Below are positions 1 through 7,117 of a stretch of DNA of 10,619 nucleotides, piece after piece. Under the pieces are notes generated by a model. The model searched no databases. It was not told the DNA's origin and saw only the letters and a program-made list of their open reading frames with translations. The first letter of the stretch is position 1, and each line of letters opens with the position of its first letter. Source of the stretch: Veillonella sp. (lineage in GTDB: Bacteria > Bacillota > Negativicutes > Veillonellales > Veillonellaceae); assembly GCF_015058545.1 (NCBI RefSeq), contig NZ_SVCB01000068.1, forward strand, positions 1 to 10,619, given 5' to 3'. A program made the translations under genes and the position numbers.

Positions 1-2013
1 ATAATCTTTTAACAGTGAAAAGACATAGCGCAAGATTTCTTCGCCCTTGCTTTCCACTAAGTCGATAGGCAGTCCTTCAATTTTTAATTGCGTAGGTCCC
101 CCCTGCACAACTTGAAAGCCTAGATTCAACAGTGTGTTGTTTTGTTCTTCCGCAATAATCAACTCTTCCTCACTGGCTTCAATATATTGAGGAATCAAAA
201 GTTCCTGCATAGGAATCGCCTCCGCCGACTTACAGAGTTGGTCGTAACGAATACGTTCATGCGCCGCATGTTGGTCAATGATATACAGATTATCGCCTTT
301 TTTTGCCAAAATATAGCAAGCCGCAACCTGACCTAATGGCAACAAACCGGTTGTATTGACGCTGAAACGATTGTTATTTGCGCTATTGCCCGGTTCAGCA
401 TCGGCTGCCGAAGCCATTCCCGCTGTACCTGACTCCTGGGAACCCGATCCGATTGCGCTATCGGATCCGTAACTACCTCCGCCCTCAGAACTGTAACCGG
501 TTCCACCATTGGAGCCGTAACCGCCTGTGCCATCGGAACCGTAACCGCCGTTTCCCCGTAGGGATGAGGCTAACTGACGGAATTTCTCTTTATCTTCTTC
601 CGTATAGCTTTTTGGCACAACAGCATCCTTAAAGTCACCGGACTCAATCCAGGAGCTTTGTTCATAGGTTGTCCGCGTTGGCGCTTCAAAGCCTTCACGG
701 CGTATACGATTCACAAATTCATTTGTTTTTTCACGAGCCTGCTGAGAAACTTCGGCAAACGGATAGCTAGGTCCACCGTTTTTTTGATGACCATCTTGAC
801 CATTATTACCGCTACGATTTGAGGTATCATTAAAACCAACCGTATCGAAATCAAGATTGATGGCCGAACCGCCGTCAGAACTGATGTCAATATCATTGAT
901 TTTTGCCAAATCATGATTGGTAAAGGCTTTTTCATAATTAACGGCGGTAGTAATACTGTCATCGCCGCCGCCAAAACCGTCTAAGCCATCCATGCCGGAA
1001 TTATCACGGCCGGTCACCTGCTGCATCGGATTTTGCAAAGCTTGTAAAATCGCATGATATACGGCCTTAAATACAGGCTTATCATCTTCAAATTTAACTT
1101 CGCTCTTACGAGGGTGGACGTTAATATCCACAGTGCCCGGCGGTACTGTAATCGTAAGTAATACCAACGGATAGCCGCCCTTTGGCAACAACGCATAATA
1201 GGCATTGTCGATGGCTTTGGTAATCGCTTTATCGCCGATAACTCGATTATTAACCACCACGGTCTGCCAAATACGGCTGCTTTTTAATAAGGTAGGCTTA
1301 CTTACCACCCCATGAATCGTAATGCCTTCCGATTCATAAGCAATGGGAAAAATATCGTCACTCACTTTATAGCCGTAAAGTGCGGAAACCGTATCAATGA
1401 GATTACCGTTCCCCGGTACAACAATACTTACCGTATCATTATTAATCAGTTTAAACGCCACATGGGGATTGCTGAGGGCTAATTTGCCGACAATATCCTG
1501 AATCTTGGCTGCTTCCGTACGCTCTGTTTTTAAAAACTTACGACGTGCCGGTGTGTTAAAAAATAAATCACGCACTTCAATAGTCGTCCCCGGTTGTGCC
1601 CCGAAAGGCAGGCAATCGGTGAATTTACCACCATCAATAAGAATTCGTGTGCCCAATTCCTGGTCAACTTTACGGGTGGTTAAACTAAAATGCGACACGG
1701 AGGCAATACTGGCCAAAGCTTCACCGCGAAAACCTAAAGATGCAATATCAAATAAATCATCCACGGAACGAATCTTGCTGGTAGCATGACGTAAAACCGC
1801 CAAGCGCGCATCTTCTTCGGTCATGCCGGAACCGTTATCGGTAACCCGCATATAAGAAGTCCCACCATTGGCGATTTCTACTTCAATGGAAGTGGCACCG
1901 GCATCGAGGGAGTTTTCCAATAACTCTTTAATAACCGAAGCCGGTCTTTCAACAACTTCACCGGCCGCTATTTTATTGATTGTAACTTCATCGAGAACAT
2001 GAATCAGAGCCAT
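1..2013 (-). CDS. mutL: DNA mismatch repair protein MutL (partial, C-terminus off left edge)
   Basis: MutL is the ATP-driven matchmaker of mismatch repair, recruited by mismatch-bound MutS. The visible 671 codons are open without a stop to the window edge. The N-terminal GHKL ATPase shows ENSLDAGA (residues 33-40), DNGSGM (59-64), RHATSKI (75-81) and GFRGEAL (94-100), and the transducer domain shows NVHPR (298-302). A long low-complexity linker spans about residues 330-548, and the dimerisation/endonuclease domain begins near residue 550. DQHAAHERIRYD (580-591) is the nuclease metal-site motif, with Asp where the family consensus DQHAx2Ex4E ends in Glu. QELLIP (603-608) resembles the beta-clamp-binding motif known in the Bacillus MutL nuclease domain. 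By comparison with Bacillus MutL (about 165 residues after DQHA), roughly 70-80 residues are missing. The ATG at 2013 overlaps the mutS stop (TAATG), with GGAGG at 2023-2027. Confidence 0.97.
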   Translation of the reverse strand, partial: MALIHVLDEVTINKIAAGEVVERPASVIKELLENSLDAGATSIEVEIANGGTSYMRVTDNGSGMTEEDARLAVLRHATSKIRSVDDLFDIASLGFRGEALASIASVSHFSLTTRKVDQELGTRILIDGGKFTDCLPFGAQPGTTIEVRDLFFNTPARRKFLKTERTEAAKIQDIVGKLALSNPHVAFKLINNDTVSIVVPGNGNLIDTVSALYGYKVSDDIFPIAYESEGITIHGVVSKPTLLKSSRIWQTVVVNNRVIGDKAITKAIDNAYYALLPKGGYPLVLLTITVPPGTVDINVHPRKSEVKFEDDKPVFKAVYHAILQALQNPMQQVTGRDNSGMDGLDGFGGGDDSITTAVNYEKAFTNHDLAKINDIDISSDGGSAINLDFDTVGFNDTSNRSGNNGQDGHQKNGGPSYPFAEVSQQAREKTNEFVNRIRREGFEAPTRTTYEQSSWIESGDFKDAVVPKSYTEEDKEKFRQLASSLRGNGGYGSDGTGGYGSNGGTGYSSEGGGSYGSDSAIGSGSQESGTAGMASAADAEPGNSANNNRFSVNTTGLLPLGQVAACYILAKKGDNLYIIDQHAAHERIRYDQLCKSAEAIPMQELLIPQYIEASEEELIIAEEQNNTLLNLGFQVVQGGPTQLKIEGLPIDLVESKGEEILRYVFSLLKDY
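460..555. repeat. 24-bp tandem repeat, four copies, inside mutL linker
   Basis: Four consecutive 24-bp units start at 460, 484, 508 and 532. They share a core close to GGAnCCGTAACCGCC on the + strand. All are in frame with mutL and encode the octapeptides GNGGYGSD, GTGGYGSN, GGTGYSSE and GGGSYGSD (residues 487-518). The copies differ at several bases, so the array is partly decayed. Since 24 is divisible by 3, gain or loss of a unit would change linker length without a frameshift. The flanking sequence towards 373 is also Gly/Ser/Ala rich but not clearly periodic. Confidence 0.85.
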
Positions 2014-4733
2014 TAACGGCCACCTCCCTTGCGGGCCTCTTCCTGTAATTTATAGAGCACATTCAGTGCTTCAATCGGGGTTAAACTCATTACATCGACC
2101 GCCAATAAATCATCCAGTACGGAGGTAGTGAATAAATTGGCATTCGTCGGCATGGCAAAGGTTGTATCATTAGCGCCATTACCGTTGCCGGAACTACCGG
2201 CTGCCAAAGCATTAGGAGAGCCCGTACCGTTTAACGGCATGGCCTCTTGAGAACCACCGGCAGTGCTCATGCGCGCTTCTCGTACGGCACCGGCGTTACC
2301 ACGTGGTGTGGCAGCTTCTTCAAGGGCCGAGCCTTCTAAGGCTGCTAATATAACTTCCGCCCGTTTCAGCACAGAATTTGGCAAACCGGCCAATTTAGCA
2401 ACATGAATACCGTAGCTGCGGTCCGCCCCGCCACGAACAATACGGCGGAGGAATACTACATCTTTCCCCTTTTCTTTAACCGCTACCGTATAGTTTTTAA
2501 GCTTTTCATACTGTTCTTCCAAACAAATAAGCTCATGATAGTGCGTGGCAAACAAGGTTTTACCATGAATATGTTTGCAAATATGTTCCACTACGGCCTG
2601 AGCAATGCTTAAACCGTCAAAAGTACTGGTGCCGCGGCCGATTTCATCAAGAATGAGCAAGCTGTTGGAGGTTGCATTATTAAGAATATACGCCACTTCT
2701 TTCATTTCTACCATGAATGTACTTTGACCGGTAGAAATATCATCGCTGGCGCCCACACGGGTAAAAATACGGTCAACCGGTGAAATAACGGCTTCACGCG
2801 CCGGAATAAAGGAGCCGATTTGCGCCATAATCATGAGCACCGCCACCTGACGCATATAGGTAGATTTACCGGCCATGTTAGGGCCTGTAATGAGCAAGAA
2901 TTCTTCACCGCTGTGGTTTAAAGTAACATCATTCGGCACGAACACTTCCCGTTTTAAATATTTTTCAATAACCGGATGACGTCCGTCGCGAATCGTAATT
3001 TGACCGTTCATTGTCATAGTCGGGCAAATGTAATTCTCTTCGTAAGCCACTTGTGCAAGGCCGGATAAAACATCAAGATTAGCAAAGGCTCTCGCCGTTG
3101 CCTGAATTGGTTTTACCGCTTCTTTAACAGCTTCACGAAGTTCTTGATATAACTTTTGCTCCAAGGAAATAATCTTGTCCTTAGCGCTCAAAATATTGAC
3201 TTCAAACTCTTTAAGTTCCGGTGTGATATAGCGTTCCGCATTGGCTAGTGTTTGTTTACGAATAAAATAATCCGGTACATCGGCCGCATTGGCATGAGAT
3301 ACTTCGAAATAATAGCCAAATACTTTATTGTAACCGGTTTTTAGGCGGATACCGGTTTTAGAACGGGCTTCTTCTTCCAAGCGATGGAGCCATTCCTGAC
3401 TATTTGTCGCCATGGAGCGAAGATCATCCAGTTCCTGATTAAAGCCGTCGCGAATAACGCGGCCGTCTTTTAACGTAAGGGCCGGTTGTTCCGCAATAGC
3501 ACGATTTAATAAATCATACACATCGGCATGACAGTCTATCTGACTCACTACTTCTTGCAGTAACGTGCTTTCAAAAGCACCGGCAATATGTACTAAGTCC
3601 GGTAAAATACGGAGTGATTCACGCAGTGAGGTGAAATCACGCGGCGATACGGACCCGGTTTCGACACGAGCCAAAATACGTTCAAAGTCGAAAATCAGTT
3701 TTAACAATTCCCGTAAACGTCCCTGTTCCGTCGGTTTAGCAATCAATTCCGTAATGGCACGCTGACGTCGTTCGATATGATGAATATCCATGAGCGGACT
3801 TTCCACCCATTGTTTCAAAAGGCGAGCCCCCATGGGCGTCAAGGTTTTATCCAACACTTGTAAAAGTGTACCTTTAACACCGCCATCGCGCAGATTATGG
3901 GTAACTTCCAAATGACGCAGGCTCGATGTATCAAGCACCATACGATCGCCGATATGAAGCGGATGAATATAGTTAATATGAGAAATATCGGTTTTAATTA
4001 CGGTGGAAAGATAGGTCAACAAATAGCCGAGACCTTCCAACACATCTTCTTCCAGTAAACCGGCATCGGCGAAGTGAATCATGCCCTGCTCACGCACATC
4101 GGCTACCGGCAAGTTCGGCATAAACGGCGATAAGGCTACATTGTCTAATTGAACGTCGATAAAATCCTGTAATTCTTTGCCCAAAGGCAGGCTGCCGACC
4201 GTTACAATTTCTGAAGGTCGGTACATGGACAAGGCATCCTGAATGGCGCTTTGACGCTGACCATGACTGATTCTATCCCATATCACTTCACCGGTGGAAA
4301 CATCGCAAAAAATCTGAATTAACGCCTCATCGGTGCGATAGAAGAGCGCCAGGAAGTTGTTTTCACGCGCTTCCGTGCCGTTTTCCGTAAGTACCGTGCC
4401 CGGCGTAATCACACGAATTACATCGCGCTTAACGATGCCCTTCGCTTCTTTCGGGTCTTCCACCTGCTCACAAATCGCTACCTTATAGCCTTTTTTTATT
4501 AACTTTTCAATATAGCTTTCCGCTGCATGATACGGTACACCACACATGGGTGCTTTCTCCGCTTCGCCGGAATTGCGTCCGGTCAAAGTAATGTTGAGTT
4601 CTCGCGAGGCTGTTAGAGCATCGTCGTAAAAGAGCTCATAAAAGTCACCGAGACGGAAGAACAGCAACTCTTCTTGGTATCTATCTTTTATGGAAAAATA
4701 CTGATCCATCATGGGCGTTTGTTTTTTGCTCAT
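2013..4733 (-). CDS. mutS: DNA mismatch repair protein MutS
   Basis: MutS recognises mispaired and unpaired bases as a dimer and, with ATP, recruits MutL. Numbered from the chosen ATG (906 residues), the mismatch-reading F-Y-E is at 31-33 in GDFYELF. The connector, lever and clamp domains follow. The ABC-type ATPase carries Walker A GPNMAGKST (617-625), Walker B DEIGRGT (696-702) and FATHYHEL (728-735). The C-terminal dimerisation helix-turn-helix includes SLTPIEALNVLYKLQEEA. A Gly/Ser/Ala/Asn-rich linker (about 808-862) lies between ATPase and tail, followed by NANLF (864-868), which sits where MutS proteins usually carry a clamp-binding motif. A GTG at 4745 would add four residues, but the strong GGAGG lies over that codon and five bases before the ATG at 4733, so ATG is preferred. 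The gene overlaps mutL by one base. Confidence 0.98.
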   Translation of the reverse strand: MSKKQTPMMDQYFSIKDRYQEELLFFRLGDFYELFYDDALTASRELNITLTGRNSGEAEKAPMCGVPYHAAESYIEKLIKKGYKVAICEQVEDPKEAKGIVKRDVIRVITPGTVLTENGTEARENNFLALFYRTDEALIQIFCDVSTGEVIWDRISHGQRQSAIQDALSMYRPSEIVTVGSLPLGKELQDFIDVQLDNVALSPFMPNLPVADVREQGMIHFADAGLLEEDVLEGLGYLLTYLSTVIKTDISHINYIHPLHIGDRMVLDTSSLRHLEVTHNLRDGGVKGTLLQVLDKTLTPMGARLLKQWVESPLMDIHHIERRQRAITELIAKPTEQGRLRELLKLIFDFERILARVETGSVSPRDFTSLRESLRILPDLVHIAGAFESTLLQEVVSQIDCHADVYDLLNRAIAEQPALTLKDGRVIRDGFNQELDDLRSMATNSQEWLHRLEEEARSKTGIRLKTGYNKVFGYYFEVSHANAADVPDYFIRKQTLANAERYITPELKEFEVNILSAKDKIISLEQKLYQELREAVKEAVKPIQATARAFANLDVLSGLAQVAYEENYICPTMTMNGQITIRDGRHPVIEKYLKREVFVPNDVTLNHSGEEFLLITGPNMAGKSTYMRQVAVLMIMAQIGSFIPAREAVISPVDRIFTRVGASDDISTGQSTFMVEMKEVAYILNNATSNSLLILDEIGRGTSTFDGLSIAQAVVEHICKHIHGKTLFATHYHELICLEEQYEKLKNYTVAVKEKGKDVVFLRRIVRGGADRSYGIHVAKLAGLPNSVLKRAEVILAALEGSALEEAATPRGNAGAVREARMSTAGGSQEAMPLNGTGSPNALAAGSSGNGNGANDTTFAMPTNANLFTTSVLDDLLAVDVMSLTPIEALNVLYKLQEEARKGGGR
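2023..2027 (-). promoter_or_regulatory. Ribosome binding site of mutL, inside the mutS 3' end
   Basis: The minus strand reads AAGGGAGGTGGCCGTTAATG, placing GGAGG nine bases before the mutL ATG. The site lies in the codons for the Gly-rich MutS C-terminus (KGGGR), so the tail sequence may be partly set by the need to encode it. With the one-base stop/start overlap it suggests translational coupling. Confidence 0.8.
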
Positions 4734-4738
4734 AGACG

Positions 4739-4743
4739 CCTCC
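4739..4743 (-). promoter_or_regulatory. Ribosome binding site that fixes the mutS start
   Basis: The minus strand reads GTGGAGGCGTCTATGAGC. GGAGG is five bases before the ATG at 4733 and overlaps the in-frame GTG at 4745. A ribosome binding at this site can only use the ATG, so the longer GTG reading is unlikely. Confidence 0.8.
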
Positions 4744-4749
4744 ACTTTT

Positions 4750-4804
4750 CTAAAAACACTGTATAGTAAGTCATTAATCAGACCCTAAAACTTTACATAG
4801 TAAG
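4750..4804. repeat. Imperfect direct repeat pair upstream of mutS
   Basis: CTAAAAACACTGTATAGTAA (from 4750) and CTAAAACTTTACATAGTAAG (4785-4804) share both ends, CTAAAA and ATAGTAAG, and differ in the middle. They start 35 bp apart. The second copy covers the inner arm and loop of the inverted repeat, and the left outer arm lies between the two copies. Confidence 0.55.
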
Positions 4805-4823
4805 CTGTTTAGGTCTGATTAAT
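4773..4823 (-). other. Long inverted repeat in the miaB-mutS gap
   Basis: The + strand arm ATTAATCAGACC (4773-4784) is the exact reverse complement of GGTCTGATTAAT (4812-4823). Pairing extends inward through CTAAAAC and GTTTA (to 4791 and from 4807) with two unmatched bases, leaving a loop of about 15 bases. In the mutS-direction RNA this would form an AU-rich hairpin ending about 40 bases before the mutS start. No U-tract follows directly; the nearest T-run comes about 17 bases later. It could be a processing or attenuation structure, a protein-binding palindrome, or a remnant of a small repeat element. The function is unknown. Confidence 0.7.
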
Positions 4824-4878
4824 TTAATGATAATTCATGTCGAAATTTAATGATAATTTATGTCAGAATTTAATTATA
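4821..4878. repeat. 23-bp tandem direct repeat at the miaB 3' end
   Basis: AATTTAATGATAATT begins at 4821 and again at 4844, with TATGTC/CATGTC following in both copies, so the unit is 23 bp. A third partial copy (AATTTAAT, then ATA) begins at 4867, again 23 bp on, and runs into the miaB stop codon and last codons. The first copy overlaps the right arm of the inverted repeat by three bases. Confidence 0.7.
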
Positions 4879-6184
4879 CGATAGTGCCGTATAAAATCCA
4901 AGTTTGCGCACGGTCAACACGAGCATTTACGGTTTGACCAATCTTTAGGGATTCGTCCTTAGGGAATAAAATCATCTTATTGCCGGATGTACGGCCAAAC
5001 CAAACATCCTCATCGTTGCGGCTAGGGCCTTCCACGATGATTTCATAGGTCTTGCCTTCCATTTCCTTATTAAGTTCCAAGGAGATTTCATTTTGCACGT
5101 CCATCAAAGCTTGTAAACGTACGCGTTTTACTTCTTCCGGAACTTGGTCTTCCATAGTTGCTGCCGGCGTGCCGGAGCGTTTAGAGAAGATAAAAGTATA
5201 GGCCATGTCATAGCGAATGTCTTTTAATAATTGCAAAGTGGCCTGGAAATCTTCTTCCGTTTCACCCGGGAAACCAACGATTAAATCCGTTGTCAACGTA
5301 AGGCCGTCAATCTTTTCACGACAATAGTCAATTAACTCTTTATAGTGTTCTACCGTATAACGGCGATTCATCTTCTGTAAAATGCGATTGGATCCGGATT
5401 GAATCGGCAAATGAAGCTGCGTAACTACGTTCGTGGAACGACCGAGAGCATCAATCATTTCTTTATTCATATCCTGCGGATGACTCGTCATGTAACGAAT
5501 GCGTTCAATCCCCGGAATCCCGTCAAGAGCGTCGATTAAGTCACCAAAATGGGTGCCATCTTTAAAGTCCAAACCATAAGAGTTAACGTTTTGGCCGAGC
5601 AAGGTAATTTCCTTATGACCGCTGGCACCGAGTTTTTTAACATCTTCTACAATCGCTGCGATAGGACGGCTGATTTCGCGGCCGCGCACATGCGGCACAA
5701 TGCAATAGGTACAGAACTTGTTACAACCGTTCATGATTGGCACCCAAGCGGAGAAGGTCCCCATTGGTTTCGCTTCCAATTCATGAAGCACGGAATTATC
5801 CATTTCAATATTAATCTGATGTTTGTGTGTGCGTTGTACTTCTTCAACCATTTCATTGATATGACGCAAGTTATGAGTCCCCAATACGATATCGATATGA
5901 GGTGCTCGTTTAAACATATCCGCCTGGTTTTTCTGAGCCATACAACCGGTAATAGCGATGATTAAGTTCTTATTCTTCTCTTTTAAATGCTTGAGTTCAC
6001 CGATACGACCATAAATCTTATGTTCTGCCGTTTCACGTACACAACAAGTATTTAAAATAATCAAATCCGCTTCTTCAAAATTGTCTGTATTTGTATAACC
6101 GGCTGTTTCTAACTGATGGGCCAAACGTTCCGAATCACTTTCGTTCATCTGGCAACCATAGGTAAATATATAGTACTGCTTCAT
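4874..6184 (-). CDS. miaB: tRNA-2-methylthio-N6-(isopentenyl)adenosine-37 synthase MiaB
   Basis: MiaB is a radical SAM methylthiotransferase that converts i6A37 to ms2i6A37 next to the anticodon of tRNAs reading codons that begin with U. The 436 residues show all three expected parts. The N-terminal MTTase domain holds the three cysteines of the auxiliary cluster: C11 in TYGCQMN, one of C47/C48 in NTCCVRE (by family alignment C47) and C81 in GCMAQ. The radical SAM core has CNKFCTYC (C154, C158, C161; CX3CX2C), and the C-terminal TRAM domain covers about 372-436. The length is normal. The closely related MtaB is less likely, because the TYGCQMN start and the neighbouring mutS favour MiaB. The ATG at 6184 has AAGGAG a few bases upstream. 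It is 58 bases after the preceding gene and is probably cotranscribed with it. Confidence 0.96.
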   Translation of the reverse strand: MKQYYIFTYGCQMNESDSERLAHQLETAGYTNTDNFEEADLIILNTCCVRETAEHKIYGRIGELKHLKEKNKNLIIAITGCMAQKNQADMFKRAPHIDIVLGTHNLRHINEMVEEVQRTHKHQINIEMDNSVLHELEAKPMGTFSAWVPIMNGCNKFCTYCIVPHVRGREISRPIAAIVEDVKKLGASGHKEITLLGQNVNSYGLDFKDGTHFGDLIDALDGIPGIERIRYMTSHPQDMNKEMIDALGRSTNVVTQLHLPIQSGSNRILQKMNRRYTVEHYKELIDYCREKIDGLTLTTDLIVGFPGETEEDFQATLQLLKDIRYDMAYTFIFSKRSGTPAATMEDQVPEEVKRVRLQALMDVQNEISLELNKEMEGKTYEIIVEGPSRNDEDVWFGRTSGNKMILFPKDESLKIGQTVNARVDRAQTWILYGTIV

Positions 6185-6242
6185 ATCGTCTCCTTAGATG
6201 TCTTTCTTTTACTTCTTTACTTCTTGTAAACCTTTTTACGCA

Positions 6243-7091
6243 TTACGCGCGCTTTGGGTCTACCATATTGTTAACCATAATAGCCAGTCGCTCCACCGAC
6301 ATGCCCGTAATGTATTCAATTTCATTGCTGATAGCTTTGTGCATTTCATTCATGATTTTCTTTACCGGGCGTCCTTTATAAATGGACACACCCATTTCAA
6401 GCTTCAAAGCATTAGTACCCTTCGTTGTTTTTTTGATTTTAATATCTTCGCAGTCCGCAATGCCCGGCACTTTAATGAGACTGTTTTTAATCAATGATTC
6501 AATGACTTGATCTGAAAAAGTTAAGCGACCATAATAGCTAAATACCGGACGAATAACTGATTTTTCAAAATCTTCCGCACCGATGCCATTTGGTTTATTC
6601 GTACGGGTACGACGCAAGATAGATTTAATCGGGTCAATCAAGTATCCCTTAAAATGAGGTTTCAGTTCCATCGTCGGTACCGGAATAATATGCTTACCTT
6701 CTTTCAGCCGTGCATTTTGAGCTTTTTCAATCTCACGGGTAGAGGCTACGTCTTCAATATGGATATAACGGGACGGCTTACCGATACCTAAGGCCGTTGA
6801 AATCTTGCTTACCATATTTTCGGAGGTACCCAAAATAAGAATACGAGCCGGTTTAATTATATCCAATTGTTCTTTAACCGAACGAATTTGTTCCGGGTCC
6901 TGAAAAATAGCGCGACGCACCGCTTTTAAACGACTGGCTTCTTTTTTGGCGGAAAACCCGGCCACAATTTTATTGTTATGTATCAAAATGCCATCATCAA
7001 TGATGCATTCTGCATTATTTTCATGAGCAACCACAAGGGCACGATGACTTTTGCCTGTACCGCTTGGGCCTACAAAAGCAATAACTTCCAT
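6243..7091 (-). CDS. P-loop ATP-binding protein with Asp23/Gls24-like C-terminal domain, function unknown
   Basis: This 282-residue soluble protein has no signal peptide or membrane segment. It opens with a Walker A loop, GPSGTGKS (residues 8-15), followed by a conserved-looking IIDDGILI (30-37) and SAKKEASRLKAVRRAIF. A hydrophobic strand ILILGTSENMV and IEDVASTREIEKA come next. I recognise this only as a conserved family of Firmicutes. The final part, about 186-278 (GRLTFSDQVIESLIKN, VPGIADCEDI, LEMGVSIYKGRPV, EIEYITGMSVERLAIMV), has the strand-helix pattern and Gly positions of the Asp23/Gls24 envelope-stress domain. The nucleotide-binding call is firm; the Asp23-like call is pattern recognition without a search. 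It sits 26 bases downstream of the PHP gene and 58 bases upstream of miaB, so the three likely share an mRNA. The ATG at 7091 follows a GGAG six bases away. Confidence 0.9.
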   Translation of the reverse strand: MEVIAFVGPSGTGKSHRALVVAHENNAECIIDDGILIHNNKIVAGFSAKKEASRLKAVRRAIFQDPEQIRSVKEQLDIIKPARILILGTSENMVSKISTALGIGKPSRYIHIEDVASTREIEKAQNARLKEGKHIIPVPTMELKPHFKGYLIDPIKSILRRTRTNKPNGIGAEDFEKSVIRPVFSYYGRLTFSDQVIESLIKNSLIKVPGIADCEDIKIKKTTKGTNALKLEMGVSIYKGRPVKKIMNEMHKAISNEIEYITGMSVERLAIMVNNMVDPKRA

Positions 7092-7117
7092 AGCTGTCTC
7101 CGATTTCTCAATAACTG

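Noticed and set aside
460..555. Short regular repeats as a CRISPR array
   Set aside because: The 24-bp units are contiguous with no spacers and are in frame within mutL.
4734..4745. GTG start at 4745 giving a four-residue longer MutS
   Set aside because: The GTG is part of the GGAGG ribosome binding site; the ATG at 4733 has correct spacing.
4773..4823. Inverted repeat before mutS as a classical intrinsic terminator
   Set aside because: The stem is AU-rich and no T-run follows directly in the transcribed direction, so a standard terminator call is not supported.
4824..4870. Promoter for mutS in the AT-rich repeats
   Set aside because: CTGACA and TCGACA boxes and TATCAT-like boxes occur on the minus strand, but none pair at 16-18 base spacing. 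The region is too AT-rich to trust single boxes.
5549..5965. 138-codon open frame on the + strand
   Set aside because: It lies wholly antisense to the intact miaB radical SAM region, has no recognisable protein features and no good ribosome binding site.
6185..6242. Possible element in the gap before miaB
   Set aside because: It holds only a purine-rich stretch (AAGTAAAGAAGTAAAAG on the minus strand) and the miaB ribosome binding site; no hairpin or promoter seen.
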